Source: Herbaspirillum sp. ASV7
Lineage (GTDB): Bacteria; Pseudomonadota; Gammaproteobacteria; Burkholderiales; Burkholderiaceae_D
DNA: 64,000 nt
Reading direction: 5' to 3'
NCBI RefSeq assembly: GCF_016429215.1
Contig: NZ_JAELUH010000001.1
Span: forward strand, 124,001-188,000
Part shown: one piece after another, positions 29,341 through 38,837 of the stretch
Layout of the letters: each line of letters begins with the position of its first letter
Position numbering within the stretch: position 1 is the first letter of the stretch
Made by a program: the position numbers and the translations under genes
The notes under the pieces: model-generated
The model's input: only the letters and a program-made list of their open reading frames with translations
What the model was told of the DNA's origin: nothing
Database searches by the model: none

Positions 29341-29922
29341 TCAGCGGCCATGACAGTGACAATCCTGCACATGGTCATTGATCAAGCCTATGCCCTGCAG
29401 GTAGGCATAGATGATGGTGGAGCCGACGAACTTGAAGCCGCGTCGCGCCAGGTCCTTGGAAATGGCATCCGACAACGGCGTCTTGGCCGGGCAATCGGCC
29501 AGCGTTTTCCAGCCGTTGCGCACGGGCTGGCCATCGACATGCGCCCACAGGTAATCGTCCAGACCGCCCAGCTCCTCGCGCAGCTTCAGGTAGGCGCGGG
29601 CATTGCCGATGGTGGCCGCCACCTTCAGGCGATTGCGGATGATGCCGGGATCGGCCAGCAACTGCGCCACCTTGCGCTCGTCGTAGCGGGCGATCTTCTC
29701 GGCATCCCATTGGTCGAAGGCGGCGCGGTAGCTTTCGCGCTTGTTGAGCACGGTCTCCCAGGACAGGCCGGCCTGGGCGCCTTCGAGGTTGAGCATCTCG
29801 AAGAGCCGCGTCTCGTCGTGGCAAGGCACGCCCCATTCGTGGTCGTGATAGTGCACATAGAGCGGGTTATTCAGGTTGACCCAGCCGCAGCGGTTCAGCG
29901 ATTGCTTCAGGGATTGGTTCAT
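29341..29922 (-). CDS. tag: DNA-3-methyladenine glycosylase I
   Basis: Base-excision repair enzyme removing 3-methyladenine. The 193-residue product begins with the Tag signature RCGWVNLNNPLYVHYHDHEWG, giving the zinc ligands Cys and His, and ends with HVQDCHCH, which supplies the remaining His and Cys ligands. The central block EGAQAGLSWETVLNKRESYR contains the substrate-contact Glu and Trp. It lies 30 bases after srkA on the same strand and is probably co-transcribed with it. Confidence 0.95.
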   Translation of the reverse strand: MNQSLKQSLNRCGWVNLNNPLYVHYHDHEWGVPCHDETRLFEMLNLEGAQAGLSWETVLNKRESYRAAFDQWDAEKIARYDERKVAQLLADPGIIRNRLKVAATIGNARAYLKLREELGGLDDYLWAHVDGQPVRNGWKTLADCPAKTPLSDAISKDLARRGFKFVGSTIIYAYLQGIGLINDHVQDCHCHGR

Positions 29923-29952
29923 GGATGTTCTCTGTCTTGGTTCTCTTGCGGT

Positions 29953-30972
29953 TCACACCGGCCACAGCGGCGCTTCATCCATCAGCGCGATCTGCTCGCG
30001 CAACTCCAGGATGCGGTCCTGCCAGTAGCGTTGGGTGTTGAACCAGGGAAAGGCTACCGGAAACGCCGGGTCGTCCCAGCGTCGCGCCAGCCAGGCGGAA
30101 TAATGGATCAGGCGCAGGGTGCGCAGTGCTTCGATCAGGTAGAGCTCGCGCGGCTCGAATTCGCAAAAGCTTTCATAGCCGGCCAGCAGATCGGCCAGCT
30201 GGCGCACCATGTCACTGCGCTCGCCGGAGAGCAGCATCCAGAGATCCTGCACGGCCGGGCCGCTGCGGCTGTCATCGAAATCGACAAAGTGCGGGCCGGC
30301 ATCGGTCCACAGCACGTTACCAACATGGCAATCCCCATGCAGGCGCAGGCGGCGGATGTCGCCGGCGCGGTCATAGCAGCGCCGCACCCCTTCCAGGGCC
30401 TGCTCCACGGTGGTACGCCAGGCGCTGGCCACGTCCATGGGAATGAAGTCATGCGCCAGCAGCCAGTCGCGCGGCTCCTCCCCGAAACTGGCGATATCCA
30501 GCGCCGGCCGTGCCGCGAAGGCGCTGCGGGCGCCCACGGCGTGGATGCGTCCGATGAAACGGCCCATGCGCTCAAGGGTGTCGGCATCGTCCAGTTCGGG
30601 CGCCCGGCCGCCATGGCGCTGGAAGACCGCAAAGCGGAAACCCGCATGGCGGTGCAGGGTCGCGCCATTGGCCAGACGCATGGCGGGCACCACCGGCACC
30701 TCATCGTCAGCCAACTCCTGCGAAAACGCGTGTTCTTCTAGGATCTGCTCATCGCTCCAGCGCAGCGGCCGGTAGAACTTGGCCACCAGCGGCGGCCCCT
30801 CCTCCATGCCGACCTGGTAGACCCGGTTTTCGTAGCTGTTCAGGGCCAGCAGGCGGCCATCGCCATACAGGCCGAGCCCATCCAGGGCGTCCAGCACCGT
30901 ATCGGGCGAGAGCGTGGCGAAGGAGGTGGCGTCGGGCTGTGGCTGGGCTGGGGAAGAGGCGACTTGATTCAT
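29953..30972 (-). CDS. srkA: Stress response serine/threonine protein kinase (YihE/SrkA)
   Basis: A 339-residue kinase of the aminoglycoside-phosphotransferase fold, matching E. coli SrkA (328), which protects against stress-induced death by acting on toxin-linked pathways. The N-terminus has [12 protein letters not shown] and the ATP-site Lys in PLVAKFYRP. The catalytic block is [12 protein letters not shown], followed by the metal-binding [17 protein letters not shown]. The ribosome binding site is weak. It is divergent from the UPF0149 gene and first of a likely srkA-tag unit. In E. coli the gene is next to dsbA, which is not the case here. Confidence 0.9.
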   Translation of the reverse strand: MNQVASSPAQPQPDATSFATLSPDTVLDALDGLGLYGDGRLLALNSYENRVYQVGMEEGPPLVAKFYRPLRWSDEQILEEHAFSQELADDEVPVVPAMRLANGATLHRHAGFRFAVFQRHGGRAPELDDADTLERMGRFIGRIHAVGARSAFAARPALDIASFGEEPRDWLLAHDFIPMDVASAWRTTVEQALEGVRRCYDRAGDIRRLRLHGDCHVGNVLWTDAGPHFVDFDDSRSGPAVQDLWMLLSGERSDMVRQLADLLAGYESFCEFEPRELYLIEALRTLRLIHYSAWLARRWDDPAFPVAFPWFNTQRYWQDRILELREQIALMDEAPLWPV

Positions 30973-31100
30973 CCGTCTATTGTACTGTCGCCAGCGCCAA
31001 CGCCACAGGACAATCCGCCCTATTATGGGCCCAACAATGCTCGCGCCCCTGGCTGAATGCCTTTACACTCCTGCCTTTAGCATTTGCAATTGGACCCATC

Positions 31101-31796
31101 ATGCATCTCGACCAGCCCCTTTCCGACGCAGAGTTCGACGAACTCGACGATTTCCTCCTCTCCGACCGCTGCGCCGATGACGTGATGACCATGGACACCC
31201 TGCATGGCTACCTGACGGCGCTGGCCATCGGCCCGCAGGAAATCCTCATGGCCGAATGGCTGCCGCGCGTCTGGGGCAGCCGCCCGGAAGACACGCCCAA
31301 GTTCAAGAACGGCAAGGAAGCCGAGCGTATCACCAGCCTGATCGCGCGCACCATGAACGAGATCGCCATCACCTTCGAAGTGGCGCCCAAGGAATACGAA
31401 CCGCTGTTCTGCGAGCGCGAGCACGAAGGCAAGCCGCTGCTGGACGCCGAGGCCTGGGCCTGGGGCTTCTGGGAAGGCATCCAGCTGCGCGCGGCGCAAT
31501 GGGATGAGATCTTCCATTCCAACATCGGGCCACTGCTGCGCCCGATCTACCTGCTCGGCGCCGAAGAGCTGGAAGAGGAAGAAACCAAACTCATCGACGA
31601 CCCCATCAAGACCCACAAGCTGGCCATCGAGATCGAAGCCGCCATCCCGCACATCCATCGCTACTGGGCGCCCAAGCGCAAGTCGGCGGTGGAACAGGTG
31701 CAGCGCGAGGCGCCCAAGACCGGGCGCAACGATCCCTGCCCCTGCGGCAGTGGCAAGAAATACAAGAAATGCTGCGGAGCCGACACGGACGATTGA
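31101..31796 (+). CDS. UPF0149 (YecA/YgfB) family protein with C-terminal SEC-C motif
   Basis: A 231-residue protein of the UPF0149 family, whose role is not established. Residues 1-190 form the YecA/YgfB helical domain ([31 protein letters not shown]). The last 25 residues are a SEC-C zinc motif ([18 protein letters not shown]), with the Cys pattern found at the SecA C-terminus that binds SecB and ribosomes. I chose the ATG at 31101, where family similarity begins; the frame is open upstream but unlike the family. It ends at a bidirectional terminator shared with orn. Confidence 0.88.
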   Translation: MHLDQPLSDAEFDELDDFLLSDRCADDVMTMDTLHGYLTALAIGPQEILMAEWLPRVWGSRPEDTPKFKNGKEAERITSLIARTMNEIAITFEVAPKEYEPLFCEREHEGKPLLDAEAWAWGFWEGIQLRAAQWDEIFHSNIGPLLRPIYLLGAEELEEEETKLIDDPIKTHKLAIEIEAAIPHIHRYWAPKRKSAVEQVQREAPKTGRNDPCPCGSGKKYKKCCGADTDD

Positions 31797-31823
31797 TTTC
31801 GCCAGAATTTCCCGCTGGAAACA

Positions 31824-31854
31824 AAAAGGCGCACCGGAGAACGGTGCGCCTTTT
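31824..31854. terminator. Bidirectional terminator between the UPF0149 gene and orn
   Basis: A 13-bp perfect stem (31824-31836 with 31842-31854) with a GAGAA loop, flanked by A and T runs suited to both strands. The two genes converge on it. Confidence 0.92.
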
Positions 31855-31878
31855 CATTTCGACTGGGCGACCAGGAGA

Positions 31879-32448
31879 TCACTCCTTGATGAAGTGCTCG
31901 CGGTAGTACTTCAGTTCCTCGATCGATTCCAGGATGTCGGCCAGGGCGGTGTGCATCTGGCGCTTCTTGAAACCGGTGGCGATCTCCGGCTTCCAGCGCT
32001 TGCACAGTTCCTTCAGGGTCGACACGTCCAGGTTGCGGTAGTGGAAGAATTCTTCCAGCTTGGGCATGCCGCGCACCATGAAACGGCGGTCCTGGCAGAT
32101 GGAATTGCCGCACATGGGCGACTTGCCGGCCGGTACGTACTGCTTCAGGAAGGCGATGATCTGCTGCTCGGCATCGGCTTCGGTGACGGTGGAAGCCTTG
32201 ACGCGGTCGATCAGGCCGGAACGGCCGTGGGTGCCCTTGTTCCAGGCATCCATGCCGTCCAGCAGCTCGTCGGACTGGTGGATGGCCAGCACCGGGCCTT
32301 CGCCCAGCACGTTGAGTTCGGCGTCGGTGACCACCACGGCGACTTCGATGATGCGGTCCGAATCGGGATCCAGGCCGGTCATCTCCATATCGACCCAGAC
32401 CAGGTTCATTTCATTGGGACGCGCGAGCGCGGCGGGGGCTTGTGACAT
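31879..32448 (-). CDS. orn: Oligoribonuclease
   Basis: 3'-5' exoribonuclease of the DEDDh family that clears di- and short oligoribonucleotides, including pGpG from cyclic di-GMP turnover. At 189 residues it matches Orn (181). The N-terminus [23 protein letters not shown] carries the first catalytic Asp and Glu; the block [12 protein letters not shown] and the C-terminal [25 protein letters not shown] supply the remaining D and H residues. AGGA lies 6 bases before the ATG. It is divergent from the M48 protease gene. Confidence 0.95.
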   Translation of the reverse strand: MSQAPAALARPNEMNLVWVDMEMTGLDPDSDRIIEVAVVVTDAELNVLGEGPVLAIHQSDELLDGMDAWNKGTHGRSGLIDRVKASTVTEADAEQQIIAFLKQYVPAGKSPMCGNSICQDRRFMVRGMPKLEEFFHYRNLDVSTLKELCKRWKPEIATGFKKRQMHTALADILESIEELKYYREHFIKE

Positions 32449-32635
32449 AATTCTTCCTTATTGACGTAATGGGTCTTGCACCCATCTACTGCATGGTTCG
32501 CTCGCCCAGCCTGCGCTGGCGGCATGGTTCTTGTCCTGCTGCTGGCCTGGCCGCCGGGGGCGGCTTGCGGCGGCGCTCCCCGGGAGGTCGCGGCGGGCCG
32601 GCATCGAACTTTCGCCATTTTCGCACAGGGACAGC

Positions 32636-33919
32636 ATGTCTTCACTTTCGTTTTCGGTTTTGTTCGTCGTCTTCCTCGCCATCAGCCTGGTGGTCCGCTA
32701 CTGGCTGGCCTCGCGCCATATCCGCCATGTGATCGCGCATCGCGCCGCCGTCCCGGCCGAGTTCGCCGAGAAGATTCCCCTGTCCGCCCACCAGAAGGCG
32801 GCCGACTATACCGTCGCGCGCACCAAGTTCGGCCTGGTGACGCTGCTGGTCAATACCGCCGTGCTGATCGGCTTCACCCTGCTGGGTGGCCTGCAGTGGC
32901 TTTCCAGCCTGCTGCTGGGCTGGACCGGCGGGCCTGGGACGCTGTACCAGATTGCCCTGGTGGCTGGTTTTGGCATCATCTCGGGACTGGTGGACCTGCC
33001 TTTTGACTACTATCGCCAGTTCAGGCTGGAAGCGGGTTTCGGCTTCAACAAGATGACGCACGGCCTGTTCCTCGTCGACTTGCTCAAGAACACCCTGGTG
33101 GGCATCGTGCTGGGATTGCCGCTGCTGTGGGTGGTGCTGGCGCTCATGGAACAGGCCGGTCGCTTCTGGTGGCTCTACACCTGGCTGTTCCTGTGTGCAT
33201 ACCAGTTGCTGATGCTGGTCATCTACCCCATCTTCATCGCCCCGCTCTACAACAAGTTCACGCCGCTGGAAGATGACAGCCTGCGCAACCGTATCGAGGG
33301 GCTGCTCAAGCGAGTCGATTTCGCCTCAAAGGGCTTGTTCGTGATGGACGGCTCCAAACGCAGCGCGCATGGCAACGCCTATTTCTCCGGCTTCGGCCCG
33401 AACAAGCGCATCGTCTTCTTCGATACCCTGCTGGCCCGTCTGGCGCCGCATGAGATGGAGGCGGTGCTGGCCCACGAACTGGGTCACTTCAAGCTCAAGC
33501 ACATCGTCAAGCGCGTGGTGGTGATGTTCGCCCTCTCGCTGGCCTTCCTGGCCCTGCTGGGCTACCTGAAGGGCCAGGCATGGTTCTATACTGGCCTGGG
33601 CGTCAATCCGCTGCTGGTCGGCAGCAATGATGCGATGGCGCTGATCCTGTTCATGCTGGTGCTGCCGATCTTCACCTTCCTGCTCTCGCCGCTGTCCTCG
33701 CTGTCCTCACGCAAGCACGAATTCGAGGCCGATGCCTTCGCCGCCCAGCACACCAATGCCCAGGACCTGGTGTCGGCGCTGGTCAAGCTGTACGAAGACA
33801 ACGCCTCCACGCTCACCCCCGATCCGCTGCACTCGGCCTTCTACGATTCACACCCGCCGGCGTCGCTGCGCATCCAGCACCTGCACGCCGCGCACGGCAC
33901 CCCCGCCACCGGCCACTGA
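32636..33919 (+). CDS. M48 family (Ste24-type) membrane metallopeptidase
   Basis: A 427-residue zinc endopeptidase of the inner membrane, resembling eukaryotic Ste24/CAAX prenyl protease 1 more than short HtpX. About six or seven hydrophobic segments are visible, starting with SFSVLFVVFLAISLVVRYWL. The zinc motif HELGH lies in EMEAVLAHELGHFKLKH, with a downstream Glu in SSRKHEFEADAFAAQ. The N-terminal M48 domain block DYYRQFRLEAGFGFNKMT is typical. AGGGA lies close before the ATG. A 9-bp hairpin separates it from phhB. Quality control of membrane proteins is the likely role. Confidence 0.88.
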   Translation: MSSLSFSVLFVVFLAISLVVRYWLASRHIRHVIAHRAAVPAEFAEKIPLSAHQKAADYTVARTKFGLVTLLVNTAVLIGFTLLGGLQWLSSLLLGWTGGPGTLYQIALVAGFGIISGLVDLPFDYYRQFRLEAGFGFNKMTHGLFLVDLLKNTLVGIVLGLPLLWVVLALMEQAGRFWWLYTWLFLCAYQLLMLVIYPIFIAPLYNKFTPLEDDSLRNRIEGLLKRVDFASKGLFVMDGSKRSAHGNAYFSGFGPNKRIVFFDTLLARLAPHEMEAVLAHELGHFKLKHIVKRVVVMFALSLAFLALLGYLKGQAWFYTGLGVNPLLVGSNDAMALILFMLVLPIFTFLLSPLSSLSSRKHEFEADAFAAQHTNAQDLVSALVKLYEDNASTLTPDPLHSAFYDSHPPASLRIQHLHAAHGTPATGH

Positions 33920-33934
33920 CATCCACCCATTCGC

Positions 33935-33959
33935 GCCGGCGGCCTGCCACGCCGCCGGC
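33935..33959 (+). other. Perfect hairpin just upstream of phhB
   Basis: GCCGGCGGC and GCCGCCGGC pair perfectly over 9 bp around a 7-nt loop. It ends only a few bases before the phhB ribosome binding site (AGGAG) and has no T run, so a role in mRNA stability or translation is more likely than termination. Confidence 0.5.
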
Positions 33960-33974
33960 CTTCAGGAGAATTCC

Positions 33975-34331
33975 ATGAGCATCACCGCACAGAGCCTCGC
34001 CGCTTCCCGCAGCATCCAACCCGTCGCCGCACTGGACGACGCCGGCATCCAGGCCCACCTGGCCGCCCTGCCCGACTGGAAGATCGACGGCGGCAAGCTG
34101 GCCCGTACCTTCGCCTTCGGCAACTATTACGAGACCATCGCCTTCGTCAATGCCATCGCCTGGATCATCCACGCCGAAGACCACCATCCCGACCTGGGCG
34201 TGAGCTACAACCGCTGCAGCGTGCGCTTTGACACGCACAGCGTCAATGAAGGACGGGGTGGTCTCTCGGCCAACGACTTCATCAGTGCCGCCAAGGTCGA
34301 CGCCATCTTCGCCCAGCGCGCCGCTGCCTGA
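33975..34331 (+). CDS. phhB: 4a-hydroxytetrahydrobiopterin dehydratase
   Basis: Pterin-4a-carbinolamine dehydratase, recycling the pterin cofactor of aromatic amino acid hydroxylases. The 118-residue product carries the family motif around [16 protein letters not shown], which holds the catalytic His residues, and the fold-typical [25 protein letters not shown] lies 6 bases before the ATG. No phenylalanine hydroxylase gene is in view. Its stop codon overlaps the rsgA start by one base (TGATG), so the two are translationally coupled. Confidence 0.92.
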   Translation: MSITAQSLAASRSIQPVAALDDAGIQAHLAALPDWKIDGGKLARTFAFGNYYETIAFVNAIAWIIHAEDHHPDLGVSYNRCSVRFDTHSVNEGRGGLSANDFISAAKVDAIFAQRAAA

Positions 34332-35275
34332 TGGCTGGCCGCAAGCACGCCGCCGCACGCGGCGCAGGAGCACCGGCCAATGCGGCCGCGCTGGAATCAG
34401 GTGTAGTCATTGCCGCCCATGGGCGGCATTACCTGGTCCAGGCAGGTAGCGAGAAACTGCATTGCGTCACCCGTGGCAAGAAGAGCGACGTGGCCGTGGG
34501 CGACCATATCCGCCTGGCCCGTACCTCGGCCAACCAGGGCGTGGTCGAAGCCATCGACGAGCGCCGCACCCTGCTCTATCGCTCCGACCAGTACAAGTCC
34601 AAGCTACTGGCCGCCAATGTGGACCAGCTCTTCATCGTGGTGGCCACCGAACCGAGTTTCTCGGACGACCTGGTCTCGCGCTCGCTGGTAGCGGCCGAAT
34701 CGGCCGGTGTCTCGGCCCACCTGATCCTGAACAAGACCGACATCACCGAGGCCCTGCCCAAGACGCGCGAGCGGCTGCAGGTCTATGCAAAGCTGGGATA
34801 TCCGGTGCATGAAGTCTCGGCCAAGGCACAGCCCGACGAGACCCGCGCGGCCTTCATGCCGCTATTGGCCGGCAAGAGCACGATCCTGATCGGCCAGTCG
34901 GGCATGGGCAAGTCGTCCATCATCAACCTGATCGTGCCGGACGCCGACATCGCCACCCGCGAGATCTCGGCCGCGCTCGATACCGGCAAGCACACCACCA
35001 CCTTCACCCGGCTCTACCAGATGGAGCAGGACGCCAGCATCATCGACTCGCCAGGCTTCCAGGAATTCGGTCTCTACCAGCTCTCCGAAGGCATGCTGGA
35101 ACGCGCCTTCCGCGACTTCACGCCCTACCTGGGCAAGTGCCGCTTCTACAACTGCCACCACCTCAACGAACCCGGTTGCGCCGTGCTGGAAGCGGTGCAG
35201 GCCGGCGAGATCGCGGCCATGCGGCACCAGTTGTATGGGCAGCTGGTGCATGAGTCCTCGCAGACCCTGTACTGA
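34331..35275 (+). CDS. rsgA: Ribosome small subunit-dependent GTPase A
   Basis: Circularly permuted GTPase that tests and releases maturing 30S subunits. The 314-residue product has an N-terminal OB-fold (about 24-90), the G4 motif NKTD at 134-137 placed before G1, the P loop GQSGMGKSS at 188-196, the G3-like DSPG at 239-242, and a C-terminal zinc site with C270, C275, H277 and C283. It has no ribosome binding site of its own and overlaps phhB by one base. The gene converges on the TraB/GumN gene 48 bases away. Confidence 0.95.
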   Translation: MAGRKHAAARGAGAPANAAALESGVVIAAHGRHYLVQAGSEKLHCVTRGKKSDVAVGDHIRLARTSANQGVVEAIDERRTLLYRSDQYKSKLLAANVDQLFIVVATEPSFSDDLVSRSLVAAESAGVSAHLILNKTDITEALPKTRERLQVYAKLGYPVHEVSAKAQPDETRAAFMPLLAGKSTILIGQSGMGKSSIINLIVPDADIATREISAALDTGKHTTTFTRLYQMEQDASIIDSPGFQEFGLYQLSEGMLERAFRDFTPYLGKCRFYNCHHLNEPGCAVLEAVQAGEIAAMRHQLYGQLVHESSQTLY

Positions 35276-35323
35276 CCCGGTTCGCGTGGCGCTGGATAAA
35301 GATGGCGCTGCGGCGGGAACCGT

Positions 35324-36268
35324 TCAGGTCCTGGGCAGGGCCGTCAGCTGGCGCACCTCGAAGCCCATCGCCTTGAGCTGAGCCAGCACGCTATCGGGGC
35401 CAATCATGTGCAGGAAGCCAATGGCGCAGAAGACATCCCCTTGGCTTTCCATGAGCCGGGCGATGCGTTGCGCCAGTACCGTATTGCGCGGACCGAACAG
35501 CCTCTGGTTCGCGGTGCAGTGTTCTTCTGTACAAAACCGTTCGATGTCTCCCAGGCTCCCCTCGGACCACAGTGCCGCGAGGCGTTGCGTGATCTGACTC
35601 ACGCGTCCGCTCTTGATGTCATCAAGATCCTCCTGCAGCTCCTCCAGCGTGCTGCCGCCCAGGGCAGCGCGTTGCTCTTCCGTGGTTTCCAGCTCATGAA
35701 TCTTTTTCTTGAAATACCGGGAAAAGCCAATGATCGAAGAGTCGATGGAAAAATCGGGATATAGGCCAGCATGTCTGGCCGACAGTACGCTCAGGGCCGC
35801 CAACCTGATGGCCAGGCCGGATCCGGCAAGAGCACGCTCATCGATGCAGGCTTTCTTGAATTGCGTGCTCGCTTCTTGCTCCATGGCCTGGTAGCGTGGC
35901 GATGTCGCATCGGCAGCCTGCGTGGGCATGGGCGCGAGCATGCGCTGGCCGGTCTCGGGCTTGCCGATATCCAGTTCCACCGCCAGGACCTTGGAGGCCA
36001 TCAGTGCCTTGGTGACCAGTGGCCCCGGGAAATCCCACTCCAGACGTGCGACGTGGATGGTGCCATAGAGGTATGAGCGGCGGCCGTTCTTGCTCAACTC
36101 CCACAGCGGTCCGCGATCCGGCTGCCCGGATCGCGCCAGGCGCTGCATGTCTTCCGAACTGACATGCGGAACGGGCGGGCAGTCCTGGGCCGCAGAGGGT
36201 CTCATCGCAGCCAGGACCATCAGGCCCAGCACACAGCCGCGCAAATACATCATCCAGTTTTTTTTCAT
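35324..36268 (-). CDS. TraB/GumN family protein, probably exported
   Basis: A 314-residue protein of the TraB/GumN group, thought to be Tiki-like metalloproteases in some members. A signal peptide is visible (about 1-28, hydrophobic core LRGCVLGLMVLAAM, ending SAAQ). The family motif LWELSKNGRRSYLYGTIHVA comes next, and the C-terminal motif CAIGFLHMIGPDSVLAQLKAMGFEV gives the second conserved GxxH. No good ribosome binding site is seen; the ATG at 36268 is chosen because it starts the signal peptide. It lies downstream of the TonB-dependent receptor gene on the same strand, 104 bases away. Function remains unknown. Confidence 0.82.
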   Translation of the reverse strand: MKKNWMMYLRGCVLGLMVLAAMRPSAAQDCPPVPHVSSEDMQRLARSGQPDRGPLWELSKNGRRSYLYGTIHVARLEWDFPGPLVTKALMASKVLAVELDIGKPETGQRMLAPMPTQAADATSPRYQAMEQEASTQFKKACIDERALAGSGLAIRLAALSVLSARHAGLYPDFSIDSSIIGFSRYFKKKIHELETTEEQRAALGGSTLEELQEDLDDIKSGRVSQITQRLAALWSEGSLGDIERFCTEEHCTANQRLFGPRNTVLAQRIARLMESQGDVFCAIGFLHMIGPDSVLAQLKAMGFEVRQLTALPRT

Positions 36269-36372
36269 GTTGAATTGAGAAGACGTCTCAGGAGTAAGCC
36301 CCGCGCCAAATGGCCGGGGCAAGCCTACAACAATATGGCAATCCGTCAAGCGGCCCTGCGGCAATCTCCCCC

Positions 36373-38541
36373 TCAGAACCTGTAGGCCGCCGTCAGCACC
36401 AGCGAGCGCGGCGCCCCCGGCACGATCTGCGTCACGCCGGTGGCGCTGGCGTAGTAACTGCGATTGCCCAGGTTGGTCGCCGCCAGCGTGTATTCGGCCG
36501 TGGACAGGCGATATCCCAGCTTGCCATCCCAGCGCGTATAGGCGGGCAACTCCAGCAGGTTGTCGCGATCGACATAGCGTGCGCCTTCGTAGATCAGGCC
36601 GGTCTCGGCGAACCATCCCAGTGGCGGGGCATAGGCGAGGAACAGGCTGCCGCCCCGACCCGATACCCCGGTGGAGCGCTTGCCGGTGAATTGCGGCTCG
36701 GCCTGCAGCACTTTGGCGTTCTGCTGGGTCAGGCCACCCCGGATAAACCAGTTGCGGGCGACCTCACCAGCCAGGCTCAGCTCCACACCACGGTTGCGCT
36801 CCAGCCCGGTCTGGTAGAACACGCCCGGCCTGACCGGATCGGCCACGCTGCGGTTGTACAGATCCAGCTGGAACCAGGCCAGCGTGGTACTGAGCTTGCC
36901 ACCCAGCCAGTCGCTCTTGATGCCGGCCTCGTATTGCCGGCTGTATTGCGGCCCGAGGTCATTGACGTTGCCCTTGGCATCCGGCGTGATGCCGATCAGG
37001 TCACCCCCCACCGGGGCGAAGTTCTTGCTGTACGACAGATACAGGTGATGCCCGGCAATCGGCTCCCATACCGCCCCGACCCGAGGGCTCAAGGCATTGC
37101 TGCCACGCTCGATGCCGAGCTTGGCAAGCTGGTTGCGCGATTCGATCTCGAAACGGTCCCAGCGCGCGCCTGCCAGCAGCTTCCATTGCGCGCCCAGGTT
37201 GATCTGGTCTTGCGCATACAGGCCCAGGTTGCGGGCCCGGTGGTAGTTCATCTGCCAGGGCTGCGGCTGCGCATCGTTGCCGGCGCGATTGTCGGGGGCC
37301 ACCAGCGACACCGTCCCCGCCACGCTGCCCGACCACAGGCGCGGCTCACGCTTCTGCCAGCCGTATTCAGTGCCCAGCAACAGCTCATGCGACATGAAGG
37401 GGGTATTGATCTTGCCCAGCAGCTCCAGATTGGTCTGCAGATTGCGTTGCTGCAGGTTTTGCTGGAAGCGGGAGCGCTGCACCTGCGTCAGATCACGCGT
37501 GCGACTGATGTAGGCCTGCGAGGCGAAGGTATTGTCGAAATCGCTGGCCAGGTCGAGCAGGCTGATGCTGTGGCGTACGCTCCAGTCGGTGCTGAGCGCG
37601 CGGATGAAGCTGGAGCGCAGGCCCATGGTGGTGTCGCGGATGAAATCCCGTCCCGCCGCGCCGAAGAAGCTCTGCGGCGCCGCCGGCGGCAGCGCGTAGG
37701 CCAGCGCACGGCCGGTGGCTGACAAGGCCGTCACCCGCGCCGGCATGCCCCGGTCCGGTACGCGGTCGTACTCCTCCACATCGAACTGCAGCAACCAGCT
37801 GTCGCGCCCCGACTCCCATTTCAGCGCGGGGGAGAAATACTGGCGCACCCCGCTGACTTCATCGCGGAAGCTGCCGGTATGTTCGCGACCGGTATTGATG
37901 CGCATCGCCCACTCCTCCCCCAGCGGACGGTTCAGGTCTAGCGCCGCGCCCAGGCGTCCATAGCTGCCAGTGGTGGCCGAGACCTCGCCGAAGGCGTCGC
38001 GCCCGGGCTGCTTGCTGATGCGGTTGATCACCCCGCCACCACTGCCACGCCCGTACAGTACCGCTGCCGGGCCCTTGAGGATCTCGATGCGCTCGATGTT
38101 GCCCAGCCCGCGGATGTACTGGGCGTCATCGCGCATGCCATCGAGCAGCACGTCGCCGGCACTGGAAAAGCCACGAATACGGAATGCATCGAAGCGGGTA
38201 TCGGAGACATTGGATATCCCCGGCACCCCGGCCAGGGCCGCCGCCAGGTCGCGACCGCCATAGGAGGCCACCTGCGCGACGTTGACGCTGCTGATGGTCT
38301 GCGGCAGGTCCTCGGGTGCACTGGCGGTACGGGTTGCCGTGGCCAGGCTGCCGGGACGCGGGTCATGCAGAGCGCGCGCGCCACGCTGTCCGCTCACCTC
38401 GATCACCGGCAGAGGGGCCGACTCGGCCTCCTCGCTGTCGGCAGCGTACAAGGGCAAGGGCATGGACAGGCAAGCCGCACACAGTGCCGCAGGCAAGGTG
38501 TTCAGGCGAAAACTGGGGGGGACGGGATGCGAACCAGGCAC
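36373..38541 (-). CDS. TonB-dependent siderophore receptor (catecholate type)
   Basis: A 722-residue outer membrane receptor for ferric siderophores. A signal peptide covers about residues 1-34. The TonB box region lies near PLPVIEVSGQR, and the plug domain carries RDLAAALAGVPGISNV, FRIRGFSSAGDVLLDGMRDD and IERIEILKGPAAVLYGRGSGGGVIN, the signature of FiuA/Fiu-like receptors. The protein ends in the beta-barrel signature SLVLTAAYRF with terminal Phe. The start is a GTG at 38541 with GAGGAG 8 bases upstream. A Fur box overlaps its promoter. No siderophore synthesis or TonB genes are nearby, so it probably takes up foreign siderophores. Confidence 0.92.
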   Translation of the reverse strand: MPGSHPVPPSFRLNTLPAALCAACLSMPLPLYAADSEEAESAPLPVIEVSGQRGARALHDPRPGSLATATRTASAPEDLPQTISSVNVAQVASYGGRDLAAALAGVPGISNVSDTRFDAFRIRGFSSAGDVLLDGMRDDAQYIRGLGNIERIEILKGPAAVLYGRGSGGGVINRISKQPGRDAFGEVSATTGSYGRLGAALDLNRPLGEEWAMRINTGREHTGSFRDEVSGVRQYFSPALKWESGRDSWLLQFDVEEYDRVPDRGMPARVTALSATGRALAYALPPAAPQSFFGAAGRDFIRDTTMGLRSSFIRALSTDWSVRHSISLLDLASDFDNTFASQAYISRTRDLTQVQRSRFQQNLQQRNLQTNLELLGKINTPFMSHELLLGTEYGWQKREPRLWSGSVAGTVSLVAPDNRAGNDAQPQPWQMNYHRARNLGLYAQDQINLGAQWKLLAGARWDRFEIESRNQLAKLGIERGSNALSPRVGAVWEPIAGHHLYLSYSKNFAPVGGDLIGITPDAKGNVNDLGPQYSRQYEAGIKSDWLGGKLSTTLAWFQLDLYNRSVADPVRPGVFYQTGLERNRGVELSLAGEVARNWFIRGGLTQQNAKVLQAEPQFTGKRSTGVSGRGGSLFLAYAPPLGWFAETGLIYEGARYVDRDNLLELPAYTRWDGKLGYRLSTAEYTLAATNLGNRSYYASATGVTQIVPGAPRSLVLTAAYRF

Positions 38542-38576
38542 GACGGCGACTCCTCATGGAATAGGGAAAGGCGCCG

Positions 38577-38617
38577 ATTCTAATGCCACAAAAGAGAACG
38601 ATTCTCATTTGTGGCAT
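38577..38617 (-). promoter_or_regulatory. Fur box inside a 35-bp palindrome, over the receptor promoter
   Basis: GAGAACGATTCTC (38594-38606) matches the core of the Fur consensus. It is the centre of a larger palindrome, 38583-38617, in which 15 of 17 base pairs match. The minus-strand -10-like TAGAAT lies at 38577-38582, so bound Fur would cover the -35 region. The receptor start codon is about 40 bases downstream of the palindrome. Confidence 0.8.
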
Positions 38618-38820
38618 GACATTGGATGAGATTACAGAGATAGAGAAGTTTTCTCAAAAAATATCGAAATCCCATTCGAAAAGTTTTAATTCCCGATATC
38701 GCAGAATTTCACCCAGTCTCCCCAAGGCCTGAAAACGCCGCATGATCCGGTCGCAAGCAGCCTGCCCGAGAGAGTTGCCCTGCAGCAACCACCCCGGGTA
38801 TCTTTTTAAGCCGAATCCCT
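38618..38820. other. Intergenic region between the siderophore receptor and argF
   Basis: About 200 bases between the Fur box and the argF -10 element, with no supported gene or repeat. A TTGCCC at 38775-38780 could be a weak -35 for an earlier argF start site. Confidence 0.4.
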
Positions 38821-38826
38821 TATAAT
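38821..38826 (+). promoter_or_regulatory. -10 box of argF
   Basis: A perfect TATAAT lies 56 bases before the argF ATG. The -35 at 17-bp spacing (GTATCT) is poor, as expected if an activator is used. If this is the promoter, transcription starts near 38833. Confidence 0.5.
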
Positions 38827-38837
38827 CTAAGGAGTTA

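Noticed and set aside
33945-33961. A 17-bp sequence shared with 55489-55505 (TGCCACGCCGCCGGCCT), considered as a dispersed repeat
   Set aside because: Only two copies of a GC-rich sequence, and only one of them forms the perfect hairpin. Chance similarity in GC-rich DNA is a sufficient explanation.
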